Source of the DNA: Chitinophagales bacterium
GTDB lineage: Bacteria > Bacteroidota > Bacteroidia > Chitinophagales > UBA8649
NCBI GenBank assembly: GCA_020635995.1
Contig: JACJYS010000009.1
Span: forward strand, 1-64,000
Direction: 5' to 3'
Length of the DNA stretch: 64,000 bases
A program made the position numbers and the translations under genes. The notes beneath the pieces are model-generated. The model worked only from the letters and a program-made list of their open reading frames with translations. It did not search any database and had not been told where the DNA came from. Shown piece by piece: positions 18,053 through 25,583 of the stretch. The first letter of the stretch is position 1. Every line of letters begins with the position of its first letter.

Positions 18053-18463
18053 ATGAAAAAATTAGGTTTTATTGCTCTGTTATTTTTAGTTTTTGTTTCG
18101 TGCAAAACACAAAATAACAAAGTTGAAAATAAAGAAGTAAAAACGGAAGTAGTAACTGAAGAAGTAATTAGCAAAGTAGTAAGTCAAGATGAATTTAAGC
18201 AGTTGATGAGTAGCTTGCCCAACTATCAATTAATAGATGTTAGAACTCCGGAAGAAATAGCCGAAGGAAAAATAGACGGAGCTTTAGAAATGAATTTTTA
18301 CGATAGTAATTTTAAAGAGCAATTGGCTCAATTAGACAAAGAAAAACCTGTTTTAGTATATTGTAGAAGTGGCAATAGAAGCGGTAAGGCGGCTAAATTA
18401 ATGAACGAAATGGGCTTTAAACAAGTTTATGATTTAATAGGCGGATACAGCGAATGGAAATAA
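18053..18463 (+). CDS. rhodanese-like lipoprotein
   Basis: A 136-residue lipoprotein (lipobox FVSC, Cys17) with a single rhodanese domain. The domain shows LIDVRTPEEIAEGKIDGAL and the active-site loop VYCRSGNRSG with catalytic C104, and ends in the family-typical VYDLIGGYSEWK. It probably handles persulfide sulfur in the periplasm; the partner is unknown. Transcribed alone from its own promoter, with HMG-CoA lyase 49 bases downstream. Confidence 0.9.
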   Translation: MKKLGFIALLFLVFVSCKTQNNKVENKEVKTEVVTEEVISKVVSQDEFKQLMSSLPNYQLIDVRTPEEIAEGKIDGALEMNFYDSNFKEQLAQLDKEKPVLVYCRSGNRSGKAAKLMNEMGFKQVYDLIGGYSEWK

Positions 18464-18512
18464 TCATTTGCAGATAATTTGTCTATAAATCTGAAATTTA
18501 AAAATCTAAAAA

Positions 18513-19358
18513 ATGATACATTTAGTTGAGTGTCCAAGAGATGCCATGCAAGGAATAAAACAGTTTATTCCTACAGAATTAAAAGCAAAATATATAAATG
18601 CATTGCTTAAGGTGGGCTATCATACTATAGATTTTGGAAGTTTTGTATCGCCTAAAGCCATACCTCAAATGGCAGATACAAAGGAGGTGCTTAAGCTTTT
18701 AGATTTATCTTCAACACCATCTAAATTATTGGCAATAGTAGCTAATGAAAGAGGAGCTAAAGATGCCGCACAGTTTGAAGAAGTTTCTTACATTGGCTAT
18801 CCTTTTTCTATTTCTGAAACTTTTCAGCTTAGAAATACCAATTCTACAATAGAAGAATCTTTTGAGAGAGTAAAAAACATTCAAGATATATGCTTGAGAA
18901 ATAACAAAACATTAGTTGTGTATATTTCAATGGGATTTGGAAACCCTTATGGCGACCCGTACAATAAAGAAATAGTGGTTAAGTGGATAGAAAAGTTAAG
19001 TAAGTTAGATGTAAAAATTATTTCGCTTTCCGATACTGTTGGTTTAGCTCAAGCCAGCACTATTGCGTATTTGTTTGATAATTTAGAGCCTACATTTCCT
19101 AAAATAGAGTTTGGAGCACATTTGCACACCGCTCCACACAATTGGCGAGAAAAAATAGATACCGCTTTTGAGCATGGTTGTCGCAGATTTGATACAGCCA
19201 TATTTGGCTATGGTGGTTGCCCTATGGCAAAAGACGATTTAATAGGCAATATGGCGACAGAGCATTTTGTTAATTATTTTGGCGTAAAAACTATAGGCAA
19301 CAATTTTAATATTGAAGCTTTTGAAAATGCTATGAGAATAGCTAAAGAAGTATTTTAA
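18513..19358 (+). CDS. hydroxymethylglutaryl-CoA lyase
   Basis: A 281-residue TIM-barrel enzyme that splits HMG-CoA into acetoacetate and acetyl-CoA. Family features are ECPRDAMQGIKQFIPT at the N-terminus, SFVSPKAIPQMADTKEVL, the metal-binding FGAHLHTAPHN and the signature GGCPMAKDDLIGNMATE with its active-site cysteine. Length fits short bacterial HMG-CoA lyases. The acetoacetate product is the substrate of the CoA-transferase encoded at 22671-24278. The downstream permease starts 1 base after the stop. Confidence 0.9.
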   Translation: MIHLVECPRDAMQGIKQFIPTELKAKYINALLKVGYHTIDFGSFVSPKAIPQMADTKEVLKLLDLSSTPSKLLAIVANERGAKDAAQFEEVSYIGYPFSISETFQLRNTNSTIEESFERVKNIQDICLRNNKTLVVYISMGFGNPYGDPYNKEIVVKWIEKLSKLDVKIISLSDTVGLAQASTIAYLFDNLEPTFPKIEFGAHLHTAPHNWREKIDTAFEHGCRRFDTAIFGYGGCPMAKDDLIGNMATEHFVNYFGVKTIGNNFNIEAFENAMRIAKEVF

Positions 19359-19359
19359 A

Positions 19360-20409
19360 ATGGACATACAAAAAAACACTTATGCACTTATTAGTTTTAT
19401 ACTAATTATTGTTATTCTGTACTTTGGAAAAAGTATTTTAACACCAATAGTTGGAGCATTTTTAGCATGGTTTATTATTAAAGAAATGCTTTATTATATA
19501 GATAAAATAAGGTTTGGCAAAGTTAAAATACCCCGTTTTATACAAATAACTTTAGCATTTGCTATTGTGTTTTTTGCTTTGTTTTTTATAGGTAATATTT
19601 TAGGTCATAATGCGGAAAGCATACAAAGAAATTTACCTAAATATCAGCAAAACTTAAATGAAATATTAGCCAATAATTCTTTGCTACAACGCTTTAATAT
19701 CAACGATTTTTTTCTGAAAAATATAGAAAAAATAAATTTTGCAAGTTTGGTGGGTACGGCTATAAATTCATTGAGTAGTATGTTTAGCAGTGCAGTGCTT
19801 GTAGTGTTGTATTTAGTGTTTATTTTTTTAGAATCAAACACTTTTAAGCAAAAAATAGATGCCATATATTCTAATGCAGACGAACAGAGTAAAGTAGAAA
19901 ATATTTTAAATACCATAGATTTTTCATTAAGTAAATATTTGTCCTTAAAAACGCTGACAAGTGCATTAACGGGTGTTTTAAGTTTTATAGTATTGTCAAT
20001 AATAGGTGTAGATTTTGCTGTTTTTTGGGCATTTTTAATATTTCTGTTAAACTTTATTCCTAACATTGGTTCTATGATAGCCACAGCATTTCCTGCAATT
20101 ATGGCTTTGGTACAATCGGGAAATTTAGTAATGCCATTAGTAGTGCTTTTAGGAGTGGGAGCAGTTCAGCTATTGGTGGGCAATTTTATAGAACCACGTT
20201 TAATGGGAAACTCATTAAATGTAAGTCCACTTGTGGTATTAATAGCCTTAGTTTTTTGGGGCTGGCTTTGGGGAATTTTTGGTATGATAATGAGTGTGCC
20301 TATTACCAATATGATAATAATAGTGTGTGCACAGTTTAAAGAAACCAAATGGATAGCCGTGCTATTGTCTTCCGATGGAAACTTGCCTAAAAGTAAGAAG
20401 CGAACATGA
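19360..20409 (+). CDS. AI-2E family transporter
   Basis: A 349-residue membrane protein with about eight helices and the usual layout: N-terminal helices, a soluble stretch (HNAESIQRNLPKYQQNLNEIL), then GVLSFIVLSIIGVDFAVFWAFLIFLLNFIPNIGS and a C-terminal GNFIEPRLMGNSLNVSP. Family members export small molecules or act as Na+/H+ antiporters; the name does not prove AI-2 transport. Likely cotranscribed with HMG-CoA lyase. Confidence 0.87.
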   Translation: MDIQKNTYALISFILIIVILYFGKSILTPIVGAFLAWFIIKEMLYYIDKIRFGKVKIPRFIQITLAFAIVFFALFFIGNILGHNAESIQRNLPKYQQNLNEILANNSLLQRFNINDFFLKNIEKINFASLVGTAINSLSSMFSSAVLVVLYLVFIFLESNTFKQKIDAIYSNADEQSKVENILNTIDFSLSKYLSLKTLTSALTGVLSFIVLSIIGVDFAVFWAFLIFLLNFIPNIGSMIATAFPAIMALVQSGNLVMPLVVLLGVGAVQLLVGNFIEPRLMGNSLNVSPLVVLIALVFWGWLWGIFGMIMSVPITNMIIIVCAQFKETKWIAVLLSSDGNLPKSKKRT

Positions 20410-20429
20410 AATGTGTAAAAATAAAAAAA

Positions 20430-20476
20430 TGTCATCCTGCAACTTGCCTGCCTATTGGCTGGAGGCAGGAATCTTA
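20430..20476. repeat. short GTCATCCTGC...GGCAGGAATCTTA repeat
   Basis: A short imperfect palindromic repeat between the AI-2E gene and the 20510 gene. A relative is at 30951-30978 (GTCATCCTGCGAAAGCAGG). This kind of element is scattered in intergenic DNA of many Bacteroidota. Confidence 0.5.
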
Positions 20477-20509
20477 TGTTTAAATAAACAGATAGCTATA
20501 TTGTAGATT

Positions 20510-20974
20510 ATGAAATACAGACGATTAACACCACAGGAATTAGAACCTTTAAAAGAGGAGTTTTTAAAATATTTATTAGTAGCCAATATTACTCCCGAAG
20601 CGTGGGAAGAACTTAAAAAGCAAGATAATTTACAGGCAGAAAAACACATAGATACTTTTAGCGATTTAGTGTTTGATAAAATACTAAAGGACATCACATT
20701 TGTAGATGTAATAAACGAAAATAGGATAGAAACATATCAGTTTTTAAAAGAAAAAGCCTTGGTTTATATTGTAGAAAACAAAGAGCAAGGTACTCAAAAC
20801 CTTAAAGAATTGGAATGGAGTAAATTGAATATAGAATCTGTAGAAATAAGTAAAGGCGAAAAAAACATAAAAGAAAACCGAGAAGCAGAAGTTTTTAGAA
20901 CGCTACAAAAAGAGAATGCCACTATTAGTATGGGAGAAATTTTTAAGAGAGTGGTTTTGATGTTGGTTGGGTAA
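20510..20974 (+). CDS. conserved hypothetical protein, DUF6495-like
   Basis: A 154-residue soluble protein beginning MKYRRLTPQELEPLKEEFLK, which resembles the Bacteroidota family I know as DUF6495. It is rich in charged residues, mostly helical, and without signal or membrane segments. The function is unknown. It is convergent with the YggS gene, 4 bases apart. The family assignment is from memory and moderate in certainty. Confidence 0.65.
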   Translation: MKYRRLTPQELEPLKEEFLKYLLVANITPEAWEELKKQDNLQAEKHIDTFSDLVFDKILKDITFVDVINENRIETYQFLKEKALVYIVENKEQGTQNLKELEWSKLNIESVEISKGEKNIKENREAEVFRTLQKENATISMGEIFKRVVLMLVG

Positions 20975-20978
20975 TATT

Positions 20979-21635
20979 TTACTCAAACAGTGCACTTCCT
21001 ACTCTTACTAAAGTGCTCCCTTCTTCAAGTGCTATTTTATAATCGCTACTCATACCCATGCTTAAGATGCTAAAATTATCTTCTTTAAGATATTCCTTTT
21101 TAAGCATTTCAAAAATACTTTTTAATTGCTCAAATTCTTTTCTAATTTGATTTTGATTGTCGGTAAAACTTGCCATGCCCATAATACCCCTAATCTTAAT
21201 ATTATCAATTTCTATGGTTTTTAAATCACTCATAAAAGCATCTATATTTTCTGGGGCAGTGCCATATTTACTTTCTTCTTGTGCCACATGAAATTGCAAT
21301 AAACAATCAATGGTTTTATTTACCTTTTTGGCTTCTTTATTTATTTCTGAAAGTAAACGTATGCTATCCACAGAGTGAATTAACTTAACAAAAGGAACAA
21401 TATATTTAACCTTATTTCTTTGTAAATGTCCTATGAGATGCCATTGAATATTATTAGGTAAAAGTTCTTTTTTCTCTAATAAATCTTGAACCCTGTTTTC
21501 TGCAAAAACATGATAGCCAAGCTCGTAAAGTTCTGACACTTCCTCTATGCTTCTTTTTTTGGTAACAGCCACAAGCTGAGCATTATACCTTTTGCAAGTA
21601 TTGTCTATTTCTTTTAAAGCTTGTTTGTTAACCAT
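20979..21635 (-). CDS. yggS: YggS family pyridoxal-phosphate homeostasis protein
   Basis: A 218-residue TIM-barrel PLP-binding protein. Typical blocks are LVAVTKKRSIEEV (PLP lysine in AVTKK), FAENRVQDLLEKKELL, IQWHLIGHLQRNKVKYI and SMGMSSDYKIALEEGSTLVRVGSALF. It buffers free PLP in the cytoplasm. The start at ATG 21635 is chosen because a -7 box lies directly upstream; a longer frame reaches 21689 but would begin before that promoter. Confidence 0.9.
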   Translation of the reverse strand: MVNKQALKEIDNTCKRYNAQLVAVTKKRSIEEVSELYELGYHVFAENRVQDLLEKKELLPNNIQWHLIGHLQRNKVKYIVPFVKLIHSVDSIRLLSEINKEAKKVNKTIDCLLQFHVAQEESKYGTAPENIDAFMSDLKTIEIDNIKIRGIMGMASFTDNQNQIRKEFEQLKSIFEMLKKEYLKEDNFSILSMGMSSDYKIALEEGSTLVRVGSALFE

Positions 21636-21652
21636 GTTTTTATTTTCTACTG

Positions 21653-21660
21653 CAAAAATA
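21653..21660 (-). promoter_or_regulatory. -7 box of yggS
   Basis: On the minus strand it reads TATTTTTG (TAnnTTTG), about 18 bases before ATG 21635. It implies a leader of roughly 10 bases and rules out the upstream in-frame start. Confidence 0.55.
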
Positions 21661-21726
21661 GGTATTAGTCTGAAACAATGGAAAAACAATTATTATCCGT
21701 AAAGATATTTATGAAGTATTTTACAT

Positions 21727-21751
21727 TAACTTTTCTTTAGAAGAAAAGTTA
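21727..21751. repeat. palindrome TAACTTTTCTTT / AAGAAAAGTTA
   Basis: A near-perfect hairpin with an AG centre, the first part of a composite repeat region that fills 21700-22230. No gene was found in the whole gap between yggS and the DUF4296 gene. Confidence 0.6.
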
Positions 21752-21957
21752 CAAAAGAATCGCACTAAGTTTTCAGCGACCCATTATAACCTCAACTCCT
21801 AAAAATCAAAAACTCATCACTCTGTTCTTCAAACAGTTTAATTTTTTACGGAGTTTTCGGTTAATGGGTGCCCCGCTTGCAAACTTAAGGTGCACTTTTT
21901 ATCTGACCTTAATCAAAAATACGTTAAGAAATGATGTAAAACAGACATCCAAAATGA

Positions 21958-22230
21958 ATGAAATTATAAAACAGTAAACAGACAAATTAGTATGCTTCTA
22001 CAAATAAAAATACTTTAGGAAAAATGAAGTTGAGCATACATTAATTTGTCCTCGTCTGTTTTATAGCATTTTAGTGTTTTTGATTACAGTCTTGACCCCT
22101 GCCTGCCGGCAGGCAAGTTTGGTTACCTTTGTGTCAAGACAAAGGTAAAAAGAACATAAAATTACTTAAACGTCCCAAGATGCTATCTTAAAGCATAAAT
22201 CATTGGTATAATAACGGATAGTCATTAGAA
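21958..22230. repeat. composite dispersed repeat, copy 1
   Basis: The stretch 22042-22230 is homologous to 63410-63597, sharing CTGTTTTATA, TTTTGATTACAGTCT and the hairpin TTACCTTTGTGTCAAGACAA. Its first arm (22033-22070) also has an inverted partner at 21958-21994 (AAACAGACAAATTA paired with TAATTTGTCCTCGTCTGTTT), making a 113-bp foldback with an AT-rich loop. The copy at the right end of the window lacks this second arm. Confidence 0.75.
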
Positions 22231-22316
22231 AAACTATATTTTACAGTTTTTCAAAATTGTGAAACTTTAAGTTACTATGTAATACTAATTTGTATTTATT
22301 CCTTAATTTTACGCTA

Positions 22317-22664
22317 ATGAAACACCGGATAATTTTTTTTTCATTTATTTTAATGGTGGCGTGCAAGGATAAACCTCAGCCGCCCGATAATTTAATTGGT
22401 AAAGAGGAAATGAAAGAAATTTTGATAGATATGGCTATGTCTGATGTAGTTGTTGAGTTGAAAAAATTAGAAAATAACAAAGATATTTACAGCGAAAAAT
22501 ATGCATTGTTTAAGAGTATTTTAAATAAATATGATGTTGAAGAAAATCAGTTTAAAAACTCTTATAAATACTATCTTAATAATTTAGATTCGGCAAATGT
22601 AATGTACGACCAAATGATAGAAGAAATGAGTATTAGAGAAGCGGAATTAAATAATAAACCATAA
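22317..22664 (+). CDS. DUF4296 domain lipoprotein
   Basis: A 115-residue lipoprotein with a short signal and lipobox (LMVAC). The body (LIGKEEMKEILIDMAMSDVV, then YSEKYALFKSILNKYDVEENQFKNSYKYY) fits DUF4296, a family of unknown function in Bacteroidota. The start is placed at MKHRII (22317), giving a proper signal peptide; the frame extends nine codons further upstream. It lies 6 bases before the CoA-transferase gene. Confidence 0.75.
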   Translation: MKHRIIFFSFILMVACKDKPQPPDNLIGKEEMKEILIDMAMSDVVVELKKLENNKDIYSEKYALFKSILNKYDVEENQFKNSYKYYLNNLDSANVMYDQMIEEMSIREAELNNKP

Positions 22665-22670
22665 ACATAT

Positions 22671-23363
22671 ATGAATAAAGTAGTAAAAAATGCCGAAGAG
22701 GCAATACAGGGCATTAAAGACGGAATGACACTTATGCTTGGAGGCTTTGGCTTGTGTGGTATTCCCGAAAATACCATAAATGCCTTAGTAAAAGCAGGTG
22801 TTAAAGATTTGACTTGCATATCAAACAATGCCGGAGTAGATGATTTTGGAATTGGTTTAATGTTACAACAGCATCAAGTTAAAAAAATGATAGCCAGCTA
22901 TGTAGGCGAAAATGCAGAGTTTGAAAGACAAATGCTTTCGGGAGAATTGGAAGTGGAATTAACACCACAAGGAACTTTAGCCGAAAAATGCAGAGCAGGC
23001 GGAGCCGGTATTCCTGCATTTTTTACAGCCACAGGCTATGGTACAGAAGTGGCAGAAGGCAAAGAAACAAGAGAAATAAACGGTAAAATGTATGTGTTGG
23101 AAGCCAGTTTAACCGCAGATTTTGCTATAGTAAAAGCGTGGAAAGGCGATAAACACGGCAATTTAATTTACAAAGGCACAGCACGAAATTTTAACCCCAT
23201 GATGGCAACAGCAGGAAAAATAACCATCGCAGAAGTGGAGGAACTAGTAGAACCGGGCGAATTAGCCCCTAATTTTATACATACACCCGGTATTTTTGTA
23301 CAGCGTATTTTTCAAGGTGTTAATTATGAAAAAAGAATAGAGCAAAGAACGGTTTCAAAATAA
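22671..23363 (+). CDS. scoA: 3-oxoacid CoA-transferase, subunit A
   Basis: The 230-residue alpha subunit of a succinyl-CoA:3-ketoacid (acetoacetate) CoA-transferase. Family blocks are MTLMLGGFGLCGIPENTINAL, ISNNAGVDDFGIGLML and the CoA-binding GAGIPAFFTATGYGTEVAEGKE. With subunit B it moves CoA between succinyl-CoA and acetoacetate, linking to the HMG-CoA lyase product. Unlike most scoAB pairs, the two subunit genes are separated by 258 bases holding a repeat and a small gene remnant. Confidence 0.92.
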   Translation: MNKVVKNAEEAIQGIKDGMTLMLGGFGLCGIPENTINALVKAGVKDLTCISNNAGVDDFGIGLMLQQHQVKKMIASYVGENAEFERQMLSGELEVELTPQGTLAEKCRAGGAGIPAFFTATGYGTEVAEGKETREINGKMYVLEASLTADFAIVKAWKGDKHGNLIYKGTARNFNPMMATAGKITIAEVEELVEPGELAPNFIHTPGIFVQRIFQGVNYEKRIEQRTVSK

Positions 23364-23388
23364 TGAGATAATTAATTAATGTAAAAAA

Positions 23389-23490
23389 ATGGCAACAAAT
23401 TATTACAAACTAAAAATACAGGTTAAAAAAATAAGTCCAAGTATTTATCGTACAATTATAGATGCAAAAAACATAAAACTTTTACCATGA
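23389..23490 (+). pseudogene. short pRiA4b ORF-3-like remnant
   Basis: A 33-codon frame (MATNYYKLKIQVKKISPSIY...) resembles the beginning of the plasmid pRiA4b ORF-3-like domain, whose members start with YxLKIxLxGxxPPIWRR. It ends after 33 residues just before a dispersed repeat, so it is probably the broken start of a lost gene. The match is short and tentative. Confidence 0.4.
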
Positions 23491-23503
23491 TTACATAAAG
23501 TAT

Positions 23504-23580
23504 AAAAAATAATTTCACATTCCGTAATGCTCCCCACCTGAAAAGGAGGGGGATAAATGTATGTGAAATTACTTTTTAGA
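23504..23580. repeat. dispersed MITE-like repeat, copy 2
   Basis: The same family as 10980-11069 in the opposite orientation: ends AAAAATAATTTCACAT and ATGTGAAATTACTTTTT, core CCCCACCTGAAAAGGAGGGG. It lies between scoA and scoB. Confidence 0.8.
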
Positions 23581-23621
23581 AACAATATAAGAGATATAAT
23601 TTATAAAACAAACCAATATTT

Positions 23622-24278
23622 ATGAGTTTAACAAAAGACCAAATAGCCCAGCGTATAGCCCAAGAACTACAAGACGGCTGGTATGTCAATTTAGGAATAG
23701 GCATTCCTACTTTAGTGGCTAATTATATACCTAAAGGAATAGAAGTAACGCTACAATCGGAAAACGGTTTGCTGGGCATGGGACCTTTCCCTACAGAAGC
23801 CCAAGTAGATGCCGATTTAATAAATGCCGGTAAGCAAACCGTAACAATGCTACCCGGTTCCAGTTTATTTAGTTCGGCAGAAAGTTTTGCCATGATACGT
23901 GGCGGTCATGTACAGCTTACCGTTTTAGGAGCTATGGAAGTAGATCAAAATGGAGATATAGCCAGCTGGAAAATACCGGGCAAACTGGTAAAAGGCATGG
24001 GCGGAGCTATGGATTTAGTGGCAGGAGCAGAAAACATTATTGTAGCCATGATGCACACCAATAAAGCAGGAGAATCTAAATTATTAAAAAAATGTAGTTT
24101 GCCATTAACAGGCAAAGCGTGTATAACTCGTGTAATAACCAATTTAGGTTTATTTGAAATAAAAAACGGAAGTTTTGTATTAAAAGAGCTTGCTCCTAAT
24201 GTTACGGTAGAGCAAGTAAAACAAAGTACAGAGGGAAATTTAATTATTCCTGATGATTATAAAACAATGAAGTTTTAA
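23622..24278 (+). CDS. scoB: 3-oxoacid CoA-transferase, subunit B
   Basis: A 218-residue beta subunit. It carries the catalytic glutamate in LQSENGLLGMGP, the glycine-rich VNLGIGIPTLVANYIP and GGAMDLVAGAENIIVAM. It pairs with scoA. The next gene starts on the last base of the stop codon (TAATG), so the aminotransferase is cotranslated. Confidence 0.93.
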   Translation: MSLTKDQIAQRIAQELQDGWYVNLGIGIPTLVANYIPKGIEVTLQSENGLLGMGPFPTEAQVDADLINAGKQTVTMLPGSSLFSSAESFAMIRGGHVQLTVLGAMEVDQNGDIASWKIPGKLVKGMGGAMDLVAGAENIIVAMMHTNKAGESKLLKKCSLPLTGKACITRVITNLGLFEIKNGSFVLKELAPNVTVEQVKQSTEGNLIIPDDYKTMKF

Positions 24279-25078
24279 TGGAATTTGTTGTTTTTAACAA
24301 TGAAATAATTCCTAAAGAAAAACTTAATTTTTATAGTTTAGAGCGTTTTCGTTATGCCGATGCGTGTTTTGAATCAATGTTGCTTATAAATGGCAAAATT
24401 CCTTTTTTAAAATATCATCAAGATAGACTAAATAAAACGTGTGATTTTTTAGGTTTTCAGCAAGAAACAATTCATTTTGAACTTATTAAAAAATTAGTAG
24501 AAACACACCAAAATACTACTAAATTCTATCGGATTAGATATAGTTTAGTTAGAGCAGAAGGTGTAAATTACTTGCCAAACGGGAATAAAATAAATGTACT
24601 AATAGAATGTATAGCATTAAACCATATTTTTAAAGAAATAGACAATTTGGGCTTTTATAGCCAAATTAAAAAACCAATAAATTTGTATGCCCAATACAAA
24701 ACAGCTAATGCCTTATTGTATGTTATGGTTAAACAGTTTGCCCTGCAAAATAATTATGATGAAGTACTTTTGTTAAATGATGAAAATAATTGGATAGAAT
24801 CCAGCTCATCTAACATTTTTGCTATAATAAATAACGACATTTATACTACAAAAGAAAATAGTGGGGCAGTGGTAGGAACAAGTCAAAAATTTATTAAAGA
24901 TAACTTTAAAGTGAAAACCGCTAAAATGGATTCCATTTTTTTAAGTGAAGTAAATGAATTATTTTTGACAAATGGAGTTCAAATTATACAGCCGGTAAAA
25001 AAGCTAAATAACAGAAAACTTCATACCTCAAAAACTCAAGAAATAATTGATAAAGTAAAAGAAATAATAGAGTTTTGA
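24278..25078 (+). CDS. aminotransferase class IV
   Basis: A 266-residue fold-type IV PLP enzyme of the branched-chain aminotransferase / aminodeoxychorismate lyase family. Visible features are FRYADACFESMLLINGKIPFL near the start, the PLP lysine in QYKTANALLY, and DEVLLLNDENNWIESSSSNIF. Phosphate-binding contacts would lie in GAVVGTS. Length and divergence favour a PabC-like or uncharacterised enzyme over a classical IlvE. It overlaps scoB by 1 base and the following lipoprotein gene by 4. Confidence 0.82.
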   Translation: MEFVVFNNEIIPKEKLNFYSLERFRYADACFESMLLINGKIPFLKYHQDRLNKTCDFLGFQQETIHFELIKKLVETHQNTTKFYRIRYSLVRAEGVNYLPNGNKINVLIECIALNHIFKEIDNLGFYSQIKKPINLYAQYKTANALLYVMVKQFALQNNYDEVLLLNDENNWIESSSSNIFAIINNDIYTTKENSGAVVGTSQKFIKDNFKVKTAKMDSIFLSEVNELFLTNGVQIIQPVKKLNNRKLHTSKTQEIIDKVKEIIEF

Positions 25079-25581
25079 AAATAACATACTTAACATTGAT
25101 GATACTTTTTGCATTTTCGTGCAACCATAGTAAACAATCAAGTTCTTCTGAAACAAAAGAAGAAATTACACCTCAAAATAACAATGCTTGGACCAGGCAA
25201 GATTATCGTCCTACAAAAGATTTGCAGTTGCCATCGGCTTATCAAACCTATTTGTTAGATGCTGAAATATTTCAAAAAATGCTGGACAAAGGAGCAGTTG
25301 AATTGCCAACAGAAAATGGCATGGCAAGTTTTAGCGTAGCGGAAAGCAATACGATGTCTGATGAAATGAGAAAGAAATTTCCAAACTTAAATTCATACAA
25401 AGGCGTAGATGTAAATAATAAACTGTGCCAATGTACTATAGATAAAAAAGATACAAACTACAGCATAACTATATTTTGCAATGATAAAACCCTTTATGTA
25501 AAAGATTTATTTAGAAACGAAATTTATTTTGTATATAATAAAAAAGATGTTCCTCCTGGCGTAGGAACAGTAAATGAATAA
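25075..25581 (+). CDS. lipoprotein resembling the propeptide of the adjacent metalloprotease
   Basis: A 168-residue lipoprotein (lipobox FAFSC) starting with TTG, which overlaps the upstream stop by 4 bases. The only nearby ATG (25099) would leave too short a signal. Past residue 50 it follows the same pattern as the N-terminal propeptide of the protease encoded next: VELPTENGMASFSVAES beside DIPLPNGNFEKYMVYES, RKKFPNLNSYKGV beside ADKFPQIKTFIVQ, KTLYVKDLF beside GTLYIDPAF, and YFVYNKK beside YIAYYKK. No protease domain is present. A role as membrane-bound inhibitor or folding helper of that protease is inferred. The protease gene begins 2 bases after its stop. Confidence 0.7.
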   Translation: MKITYLTLMILFAFSCNHSKQSSSSETKEEITPQNNNAWTRQDYRPTKDLQLPSAYQTYLLDAEIFQKMLDKGAVELPTENGMASFSVAESNTMSDEMRKKFPNLNSYKGVDVNNKLCQCTIDKKDTNYSITIFCNDKTLYVKDLFRNEIYFVYNKKDVPPGVGTVNE

Positions 25582-25583
25582 CA

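Noticed and set aside
21636..21689. N-terminal extension of YggS
   Set aside because: The promoter box at 21653-21660 lies inside it, and the family starts near 21635.
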